Source of the DNA: DAOTZU01 sp034433995
GTDB taxonomy: Bacteria; Chloroflexota; Anaerolineae; UBA1429
DNA: 64,000 bases
Direction of reading: 5' to 3'
NCBI GenBank assembly: GCA_034433995.1
Contig: DAOTZU010000169.1
Location: 1-64,000 of the forward strand
The position numbers were made by a program, and so were the translations under genes. Below, piece after piece: positions 52,140 to 58,928 of the stretch (its first letter is position 1; each line of letters begins with the position of its first letter). Below the pieces are notes generated by a model. It had not been told where the DNA came from. It was given only the letters and a program-made list of their open reading frames with translations, and ran no database searches.

Positions 52140-53765
52140 TCAATCTTCCACATCCATGGCGAGGGAGAGAGGATTTTGGCGGCCGCCCGCGGGTTTGGCT
52201 CTAGGCGCGCGCTGAAAGGTAATGTTCACCCCTTGGGCCGGGGGATAATCCACCCTTTTCCCTGCCAGGAGCTCGGCGATGGTGAGGATCTGGAGGCGGG
52301 GATGCTGGCCCCAGGGGGAGGTGTAAAAGCCGGCGCTGGCCGCCTCGGCCCGCATGGCCGGGGAGGGCTCCTGCAGCGTGATCAGCACGCCGATCTCGGC
52401 CTGCTCTCGGTTGACCACGCCCCACAGGTCGCGCAGATGGGCCACGGTGGTATGGCCGGCCTTGACAGAAAAGACGATCTGCTTGGTTTTGCCGTTGGGA
52501 TCATCGTGGAAATAGAGCCGCCCATCTACGCCTTTATCGGCACCCCGTTTCCCGGCCGCGGGACGGGCGCCCACCAGCCCCAGGGCCCACCATTGGAACT
52601 GGAAGGGATCTTGCGCAGCCAATTCCTCGGCATCGGCCAGGGTGACGGGCTCGCCGATCACCTCATAGTGGACGCTATCGCCAAAGGTGTCGCTCAGGCG
52701 CCGTTTGATCAAGTTAATGGCCAGGTGGGTAATATCAATGCCGATCCAGCGGCGGTTGAGCTTTTGCGCGGCGGCAATGGTGGTGCCACAGCCGCAGAAA
52801 GGATCCAAGACGATATCGCCCTCGTTGCTGGAGGCGCGGATGATGCGCTCCAAAAGGGCCACAGGTTTTTGGGTGGGGTAGCCGAGGCGTTCTACAGCTT
52901 GCGCGCCGACAGGGGGAATATCCGTGATGACTGACCTGATCAGCGTCCCCTTTTGCTCATGCAAATAGCGTTTGAGATAGGGCCTGCCCGTTTTGCTCCA
53001 GAACAATCTCCCGTCTTGATCCAGCATTTCCAGTTTTTCGCGCACGACGCGCCACCCCCAACGGGGCGTATAGCCTTTGTATTCGTAGGTCAGATTGGGC
53101 CTAGCTCCCATCGTGGCTGAGCGGATGATGTGATCCAGACGATACCTCCCTCGCTCGTCAGTATAGCGGTAAAAACTTTTAACGTAATCTACGCTGTGCG
53201 GAATATAGACCCGGTTCCAAGTTGCCTGTTCAGTTTTGACATAATAGAGTATGACATCATGCACGGCTCCCCATTTCTTGGAATCATTGTGGCTGCTTGT
53301 GCGTTGCCAGATAAGCTCATTGCGAAATTGACGCGGTCCAAACACCGCGTCCATCAGCAGGCGCAGATAGGGGCTGGCCGTGGGGTCGCAATGGAGATAG
53401 ATGCTGCCGGTGGGCTTGAGCACGCGGTGCAGCTCCACCAGGCGGGGCGCCATCATGGCCAAATAAGCCATCATGTTGCTGCCGCCCAGCAAGCGATAGA
53501 AGGCTTGCAAAGTCTGGGAGACCTGGCCGCCTCGTTCCACCATCTCTTGGTAGGCGCGGGCCGCGGCCTGGTCCCACGTCCAAGTATCCTCAAAAGCTTT
53601 GATCTGGGCGGCAGCCTGAGAGCCGTTATGCTCGGCAAAGAGGACGTTGTAGGTGGCGTTACTGTTAAAGGGGGGATCGAGGTAGATCAGATCTACCGAC
53701 TCATCTTTGATATAGCGCTGGAGGATCTCCAAATTATCGCCGTAGTAAAGCAGATTCTCGGCCAT
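52140..53765 (-). CDS. Beta-class DNA methyltransferase with C-terminal nuclease-like domain
   Basis: A 541-residue protein. Motif IV is DPPF (30-33) near the N-terminus and motif I is DPFCGCGTT in the second half, so the order is beta class (N6-adenine or N4-cytosine). Between them lies the target-recognition region, where the DNA has clearly lower GC (about 53130-53300), a sign of domain exchange. After the methyltransferase, residues about 400-541 contain GADKGVDGRLYF and QIVFSVKAG, the D...(E/S)xK-like core of Mrr-type restriction endonucleases. It may be a single-chain restriction-modification enzyme or a methyltransferase with an inactive nuclease. The recognition site cannot be read from sequence. 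Confidence 0.85.
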   Translation of the reverse strand: MAENLLYYGDNLEILQRYIKDESVDLIYLDPPFNSNATYNVLFAEHNGSQAAAQIKAFEDTWTWDQAAARAYQEMVERGGQVSQTLQAFYRLLGGSNMMAYLAMMAPRLVELHRVLKPTGSIYLHCDPTASPYLRLLMDAVFGPRQFRNELIWQRTSSHNDSKKWGAVHDVILYYVKTEQATWNRVYIPHSVDYVKSFYRYTDERGRYRLDHIIRSATMGARPNLTYEYKGYTPRWGWRVVREKLEMLDQDGRLFWSKTGRPYLKRYLHEQKGTLIRSVITDIPPVGAQAVERLGYPTQKPVALLERIIRASSNEGDIVLDPFCGCGTTIAAAQKLNRRWIGIDITHLAINLIKRRLSDTFGDSVHYEVIGEPVTLADAEELAAQDPFQFQWWALGLVGARPAAGKRGADKGVDGRLYFHDDPNGKTKQIVFSVKAGHTTVAHLRDLWGVVNREQAEIGVLITLQEPSPAMRAEAASAGFYTSPWGQHPRLQILTIAELLAGKRVDYPPAQGVNITFQRAPRAKPAGGRQNPLSLAMDVED

Positions 53766-53794
53766 GGAAGACCACCTCAGATTATCTCACGGGT

Positions 53795-53824
53795 ATTATA
53801 CACCATAAACGTGAGCGATGTCAT
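53795..53824 (-). promoter_or_regulatory. Promoter of the methyltransferase gene
   Basis: Minus strand: ATGACA (53824-53819), 18 bases, perfect TATAAT (53800-53795). It is 30 bases before the ATG. Confidence 0.7.
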
Positions 53825-53898
53825 TTGGGGCCACGAGGTCGCCCTTTCCCGCATGGAGCCGCGGCGCGATAAGCGCGCACGTTCTCCGCGTGTGGCGG

Positions 53899-56169
53899 CT
53901 AGAGCGCGGGCAGGTTGGGCAAGTGTTTGCGCAGCTCCGCCTGCAGCGCCTCTTTCATGCGCTGCACGCTGGCCGCGCTCTCGCCCTCAAACCGCAGCGA
54001 GAGCTTGGGCGAGGTGTTGGAGGCGCGGATCAAGGCCCAATCGTGCTCACCAAAGTAGATGCGGGCGCCGTCAATATCGATCACCCGGTGGTCGCGGATA
54101 AAAGCGTCGCGCACGGCGTCTACTACGTCCCATTTGAGATAGTCGGGGCAGTCGAGGCGCAATTCCGGCGAACTGACATAGCGCGGCAGGCCCTCCAAGA
54201 TCTCGGCCAGCACGACGCTGAGGGGTTTGCCGGCGCGATCCAGGTAGCTCAGCAAGAGCGCGGCGGCATAGAGGGCGTCGTCGAACTCAAAGGGCGGATC
54301 GTTGAAAAAGACGTGGCCGCTCAGCTCGCCGCCGATGACGGCCCGCTCCTGTTGCATCCGGGGCAGGATGGAGGTGTTGCCGCATTTGGCCATCACCGGG
54401 ATGCCGCCGTATTTGCGCACGCCGTCAAAGAGGGTCTCGGAGCAGCGCACCTCGAACACGGCCTTGCCCGGCCCGTTGCGAAGGGCCTCGCGGGCGTAGA
54501 GCAGAAGGAACGTATCCGGCGGGACGACGGTGCCGCGTTCATCCACCATGCCGATGCGGTCGCCATCGCCATCGAAGGCCAGGCCCACATCACATCCCTC
54601 GCGCACCACCAGGGCCGCCAATTCTTGCAGGTTCTCCGCCTCGCTGGGGTCAGGGGGATGGTGGGGAAAGGTGCCATCGGGCTCGCAATAGAGGGGCACC
54701 ACCTCGCACCCCAGCTCCCGCAGCAGGCGCACAGCCAAGGGGCCGCTCACGCCGTTGCCGCCATCCACGGCCACTTTGAAGGGGCGAGAGAGCTGCACTT
54801 TGTGCAGGATGCAGTTGAGGTAGGGGTAGACCACATCCCGCGCCAGGCGGTTGCCCTGGCCGGAGGCAAAGGCGCCGCTGGCGATGAGCCGCTCGATCTT
54901 TTGCAATTCCAACCCAGAGAGAGCCTCCATGCCCACCTGGAGCTTCAGGCCGTTGAACTCGGCGGGGTTGTGGCTGGCCGTCACCTGCACAGCGCCATCC
55001 ACCCAGAAATGGTTGACGGCAAAGGAGGTGAGGGGCGTGGGCACCTGGCCGATGTCGATCACCTCGCAACCGGCAGCCAAGAGGCCCTGGATGGCCGCCT
55101 CGCTAAAGGCCGCCGAGCTGGGGCGCACGTCGCGCCCGACCACGATCTGCCTGCGCCCCGTGCGTCGCTGCATGTAGGTGCCAAAGGCCCGGCCCAGGCT
55201 CTCCAAGACGGTGGTGGTCAGCTCGGTGCCCACCAAACCGCGGATATCGTATTCGCGAAAGATCGTCCGGCTGACGGCGAGCTTTTCCTGCAGGGCATAA
55301 TCGTGGAGCAGCGAGCGCAGCGCTTGGCCCAGCTTCACCGGATCGTGGCGCACCACCAGCCGCTCCTCGCCCGTCAGAGGATCGCGCTCCATCACCTCGG
55401 CGGCAAGATCGCGCTGCACCAGGATGGCGCCTTCGACCAGGGCCATCTCTTGGGGGGTTTCGGGGAAAATGACCAATTGCGAATCATCGTGCACCACCCG
55501 CTCCGTCTCCACCAAACGGGACGAGGCGTTGCGGTAGCGCTCCAGCACCTCCGGGCTGAGGGAATCGCCGTGGTGGGTGAGGACGTAATCCAAACGGAAG
55601 CCGCAGTGCTTGTGGATGGCCCGCACGTGGTCGGCCACGGAGTAGCCTTCGGTCTGGTTGGGCTGGGTCATCAGGTTGCAGACAAAGATCTTGCGGGCGT
55701 TGGAGGCGCGGATGGTCTGGTTGATCTGCTGGATCAACAGGGCGGGGATCAGGTTGGTAAAGAGGGAGCCGGGGCCGATGACGATGGCGTCGGCCTCCTT
55801 GAGGGCGGTCAGTACCTCCGGCGTGGGGCGAAAATCGTCGGCCGGCCGGCCCAGGACCTCCGAGATCAAAAAGACGCGGCGGATGGTAGCCCCCGGCTTG
55901 CCGCGGGTGATGGCCGCCTCGCCCACCAGGTGGCTGCCGTCGCTCAGCTCGGCGCAGACCTCCACCCGGTCCAGGGTGGGGATGAGGACCTCGTCGGCGG
56001 TGGCGCCGATGGCGGAGTGGAGTTGGGCAAAGGCGGCGCCGGCGTTGGCCGGCGGCACGACGCCCACCGTGCGCCAAGGGGCGTCTTTGCAGGCGGAGAG
56101 CATCATGGCCAGGCCTTGGGTGCCGGCCAGGGCGACGACCAGAGAGCGCTTGTGGTTCGGTGTGGTCAT
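53899..56169 (-). CDS. YvcK/CofD-like domain fused to phosphomannomutase/phosphoglucomutase
   Basis: A 756-residue fusion. Residues 1-290 are YvcK-like (gluconeogenesis factor): GEAAITRGKPGATIRRVFL, ADAIVIGPGSLFTNLIPALL, VCNLMTQPNQTEGYSVADH. The usual N-terminal GGGTG loop is replaced by LAGTQG and about 100 residues with the ADDGGSSG segment are missing. From 300 it is a complete alpha-D-phosphohexomutase: phosphoserine S399 in TASHNP, metal site DGDGDR (533-538), GELSGH (614-619), and RASNTSPKLSLR at the end. It interconverts hexose 1- and 6-phosphates; the N-domain may sense UDP-sugar. GGGAGGG precedes the ATG. Confidence 0.88.
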   Translation of the reverse strand: MTTPNHKRSLVVALAGTQGLAMMLSACKDAPWRTVGVVPPANAGAAFAQLHSAIGATADEVLIPTLDRVEVCAELSDGSHLVGEAAITRGKPGATIRRVFLISEVLGRPADDFRPTPEVLTALKEADAIVIGPGSLFTNLIPALLIQQINQTIRASNARKIFVCNLMTQPNQTEGYSVADHVRAIHKHCGFRLDYVLTHHGDSLSPEVLERYRNASSRLVETERVVHDDSQLVIFPETPQEMALVEGAILVQRDLAAEVMERDPLTGEERLVVRHDPVKLGQALRSLLHDYALQEKLAVSRTIFREYDIRGLVGTELTTTVLESLGRAFGTYMQRRTGRRQIVVGRDVRPSSAAFSEAAIQGLLAAGCEVIDIGQVPTPLTSFAVNHFWVDGAVQVTASHNPAEFNGLKLQVGMEALSGLELQKIERLIASGAFASGQGNRLARDVVYPYLNCILHKVQLSRPFKVAVDGGNGVSGPLAVRLLRELGCEVVPLYCEPDGTFPHHPPDPSEAENLQELAALVVREGCDVGLAFDGDGDRIGMVDERGTVVPPDTFLLLYAREALRNGPGKAVFEVRCSETLFDGVRKYGGIPVMAKCGNTSILPRMQQERAVIGGELSGHVFFNDPPFEFDDALYAAALLLSYLDRAGKPLSVVLAEILEGLPRYVSSPELRLDCPDYLKWDVVDAVRDAFIRDHRVIDIDGARIYFGEHDWALIRASNTSPKLSLRFEGESAASVQRMKEALQAELRKHLPNLPAL

Positions 56170-56190
56170 GGTTCCCTCCCAATAAGCGTT

Positions 56191-56361
56191 TTACTCGAGC
56201 CGCATGGCGAACAGGCCGACCGTGTCATCCTCTGGGTTGATCTTGTTGCGCCAGCGTCTCTCCCGGCGGGCGGGGGAGCGGGGATTGGCATAGGCCTTGA
56301 CCTGCACAGGCACGCCACTTGCTATGTGCACGACAATCCATATCTTTTTACCTTTGGGCAT
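56191..56361 (-). CDS. 56-residue basic hypothetical protein
   Basis: A short ORF with its own promoter (56432-56460) and a good AAAGGAAAAAG before the ATG. The product has a beta-like start, KKIWIVVHIASGVPVQVKAY, a charged helix (RSPARRERRWRNKI), and an acidic end, DDTVGLFAMRLE. This layout resembles small proteins I associate with Chloroflexota genomes, but I cannot name a family. The DNA just upstream is AT-rich. It stands 22 bases before the YvcK-fusion gene on the same strand, so it may lead that operon. Confidence 0.65.
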   Translation of the reverse strand: MPKGKKIWIVVHIASGVPVQVKAYANPRSPARRERRWRNKINPEDDTVGLFAMRLE

Positions 56362-56431
56362 GCTACTTTTTCCTTTAACATCAAATAAGATACCATGCAC
56401 TGGTTTCTTTTGCTGGTTTGAGGCTACCCCT

Positions 56432-56460
56432 ATTATGCCCAAGATCATCCCCTTTGGCAA
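56432..56460 (-). promoter_or_regulatory. Promoter of the 56-residue protein gene
   Basis: Minus strand: TTGCCA (56460-56455), 17 bases, CATAAT (56437-56432). It leaves a leader of about 65 bases. Confidence 0.6.
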
Positions 56461-56490
56461 ACGCCGTGGGCAGATGGTCGAGAGGGCCCC

Positions 56491-56630
56491 CGTCGGTTGG
56501 AAACCGACGGCTGTGGATGGTAAGCCCGCGTTGCGGGCTTGGCAGGCAGAGCCGTCGGATTGGATCCGACGGCGAGCAAGGGCCACATGCCATCGGTGGT
56601 TTAACGCATTGCTACGGGCGGAGTCGCCCG
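56491..56630. repeat. Four-hairpin intergenic cluster
   Basis: Stems occur at 56491-56509 (CGTCGGTT/AACCGACG), 56522-56540 (AAGCCCGC/GCGGGCTT), 56551-56573 (GCCGTCGGAT/ATCCGACGGC) and 56615-56630 (CGGGCG/CGCCCG). They fill much of the 415-base gap between divergent genes (56362-56780). Units one and three share the CGTCGG stem, so this is a mosaic of repeat units. Confidence 0.65.
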
Positions 56631-56668
56631 CAACTCGCCCTCGTTCAACACCCCCTGTGAGCCTGCGT

Positions 56669-56697
56669 TTGACAACGTTGTCCCAGGCCGTTAGAAT
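56669..56697 (+). promoter_or_regulatory. Promoter with internal palindromic operator for the aldehyde oxidoreductase
   Basis: A perfect TTGACA (56669-56674), 17 bases, TAGAAT (56692-56697). GACAACGTTGTC (56671-56682), a perfect 12-bp palindrome, overlaps the -35 box and the spacer, where a bound repressor would block RNA polymerase. It lies 84 bases before the start codon. Confidence 0.7.
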
Positions 56698-56780
56698 TTC
56701 GTGCAACACGGGGCACGCCCGCTGGGTGCCGCCGATGGCTGTCGGTCGATCGGGGTAAGCTACACAATAAGGAGGTCGGG

Positions 56781-58649
56781 ATGAAAGGGTATGCGGGCAA
56801 GATTCTGCGGGTCAATCTGAGCAGCGGCGACATCTGGACGGAGGAGCCGCCGGAGAGCTTTTACCGCCGCTATCTGGGCGGGCAGGGGTTCATTGCGTAT
56901 TACCTTTTGAAAGAGTTGCCCAAGGGGGCGGATCCCCTGGGGCCGGAGAACCTGCTGATCTTTGCCGGCGGCGCGGTGACGGGCATCCCCGTGGCCGGCG
57001 CCGGGCGCAGCGCTGTGGGGGGCAAATCCCCCTTGACCGGCGGCTATGGGGAATCCGATGTGGGGGGCTTTTTCGGCGCCGAGCTCAAGCGCGCCGGCTA
57101 TGATGCCATCGTCATCACCGGGAGGGCGCCCCGGCCCGTGTACCTCTGGGTGCACGATGGCCAGGCCGAGCTCCGCTCCGCGGAAAAGCTCTGGGGCTTG
57201 AGCACCCTGGATTGCCAAGAGGCCATCCAGGCCGAACTGGGCGATGCCCGTGTGCGCCTGGCCATGATCGGGCCGGGCGGCGAGAAATTGGTGCGCTATG
57301 CCTGCGTGATCAACGACCTGCGCCACGCCGCCGGCCGCTGCGGCCTGGGCGCGGTCATGGGCTCCAAGAACTTGAAGGCTGTGGCCGCCCGTGGCACGGG
57401 CAATATCCCCGTGGGCGATCCGGACGGTCTGCGAGAGCTGGCCAAGTGGATGCGCGATAACTGGAAGGAGAAGGCCTGGGGCTTGCACGATACCGGCACC
57501 GATGGCGGCCTGCTGGATCTGAGCGAGCAGGGGGCGCTGCCCACGCGCAACTTCCAAGACGGCCAGTTCGCCGGCGCGGACAAGATCACCGGCGCCACCA
57601 TGCGCGATACCATCTTGATCGACCGCGAAGGCTGCTACGCCTGCCCCGTGCGCTGCAAGCGGGTGGTGCGGGTGGATGACGCCGAATATCAGGTCAACCC
57701 CATCTATGGCGGCCCCGAATACGAGACCACCGCTGCCTTTGGCTCCAACTGCGGCGTGGATGACCTGCGGGCCATCGCCAAGGCCCACGAGATCTGCAAT
57801 GCCTACAGCCTGGATACCATCTCCACCGGCATGGCTGTGGCCTTTGCCATGGAATGCTACGAGGCGGGGTTGCTCACCAAGGAGATGACCGGCGGGCTGG
57901 AGCTCAACTTTGGCAACGCGGCGGCCATGGTGGAGCTCACCCGTCTCATCGGCGAGCGCCAGGGCATCGGCGATCTTTTGGCCGAAGGCCCCCGCCGCGC
58001 GGCGGCCAAGATCGGCCCCAAGGCGTTCGACTTTGTGGTGGATGTCAAGGGGCAGCCCTTCCCCATGCACGAATGTCGCACCCGCCACGGCCAGGCCCTG
58101 GGCTACGCCGTCTCTCCCACCGGCGCCGATCATGTGCACAACTTTTGGGATGGCGGCATGGCCAAAGAGCCTTTGGAGGAGAGTTGGCAGGAGTTGGGCA
58201 TCTATGAGCCGGTGCCCCAGACGGTATTGAACCCGGCCAAGGTGCGGGCCTATACCGTGGTGACCAATTGGTCATGGCTGCCCAACCATTTGGGGCTCTG
58301 TGTGTTCCTTCCCTGGTCACGGGATCAGGTGGTGCAGCTCGTGCGGACCATCACTGGCTGGCGCACGAACATGTACGAGCTTTTGCAGGTGGCCGAGCGC
58401 GGCGTGACCATGGCCCGCGCCTTTAACCTGCGCGAGGGGTTTGGCCGGGCCGATGACGTGTTGCCCCTGCGGATGCGCATGCCTCATGTCAGCGGCAGCT
58501 TGAACGAGAAGCCGGTGGATCCGGAGGTGTTGGACGAGAACCTCACCACGTTCTACGCCATGATGGGCTGGGATCCGCAGACGGGCATGCCCACCTTGGC
58601 CAAGTTGCAGCAATTGGATATCGCCTGGGTGGCCGAGGCGATCAAGTAG
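56781..58649 (+). CDS. aor: Aldehyde:ferredoxin oxidoreductase (tungsten-type)
   Basis: A 622-residue enzyme of the AOR family, which oxidises aldehydes to acids using tungsto- or molybdo-bispyranopterin and ferredoxin, in anaerobes. The 4Fe-4S cysteines are C285, C288, C292 (CYACPVRC) and C507 (LGLCVFLPW). Pterin-contact regions GRSAVGGKSPLTGGYGESDVGG and CGVDDLRAIAKAHE are present. AGGAGG lies seven bases before the ATG. It is a single gene with a regulated-looking promoter and a terminator after it; no pterin biosynthesis gene or ferredoxin is adjacent. It implies at least a facultatively anaerobic lifestyle. The physiological aldehyde is unknown. Confidence 0.93.
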   Translation: MKGYAGKILRVNLSSGDIWTEEPPESFYRRYLGGQGFIAYYLLKELPKGADPLGPENLLIFAGGAVTGIPVAGAGRSAVGGKSPLTGGYGESDVGGFFGAELKRAGYDAIVITGRAPRPVYLWVHDGQAELRSAEKLWGLSTLDCQEAIQAELGDARVRLAMIGPGGEKLVRYACVINDLRHAAGRCGLGAVMGSKNLKAVAARGTGNIPVGDPDGLRELAKWMRDNWKEKAWGLHDTGTDGGLLDLSEQGALPTRNFQDGQFAGADKITGATMRDTILIDREGCYACPVRCKRVVRVDDAEYQVNPIYGGPEYETTAAFGSNCGVDDLRAIAKAHEICNAYSLDTISTGMAVAFAMECYEAGLLTKEMTGGLELNFGNAAAMVELTRLIGERQGIGDLLAEGPRRAAAKIGPKAFDFVVDVKGQPFPMHECRTRHGQALGYAVSPTGADHVHNFWDGGMAKEPLEESWQELGIYEPVPQTVLNPAKVRAYTVVTNWSWLPNHLGLCVFLPWSRDQVVQLVRTITGWRTNMYELLQVAERGVTMARAFNLREGFGRADDVLPLRMRMPHVSGSLNEKPVDPEVLDENLTTFYAMMGWDPQTGMPTLAKLQQLDIAWVAEAIK

Positions 58650-58671
58650 CGCCTCGCTGAGGCGCCTCCCA

Positions 58672-58726
58672 AAGGGGTGAAGCGCGCGCCGGTGGAGCAA
58701 GGCTCCCCGCCAACGCTTCACCCCTT
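58672..58726 (+). terminator. Terminator after the aldehyde oxidoreductase
   Basis: A 13-bp perfect outer stem (58672-58684 with 58714-58726) encloses a second stem. A smaller hairpin (58649-58665) overlaps the stop codon. The T-run is weak. The following spacer to 58928 has no clear promoter pair. Confidence 0.65.
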
Positions 58727-58928
58727 GTCGTTTAACCCATCCGCTGTGCCCGCTGGCAGGATGCCACTGTGTTGACGGGCCCCTACCACAAGGTTTAACG
58801 AACCTCTAACCTCCCCTTAACTCTCTGTTAGCTCTGGCTTAATGGACCTGTGGCATGATTCTAAAGGAAGAGGGTTTTCTCGCAGCGTGATGATAGGAAC
58901 CAGTTCTTCGCCGAAGGAAAAGGCACAT

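Noticed and set aside
53818..56388. Long plus-strand open frame opposite the YvcK-mutase fusion, and a similar one opposite the PadR-GH57 gene (3938-6394)
   Set aside because: Same antisense artefact of GC-rich codons; no start signals, no recognisable domain.
56491..56630. CRISPR array in the repeat-rich spacer
   Set aside because: The units are hairpins of different sequence with no regular repeat-spacer length, and no cas gene is near.
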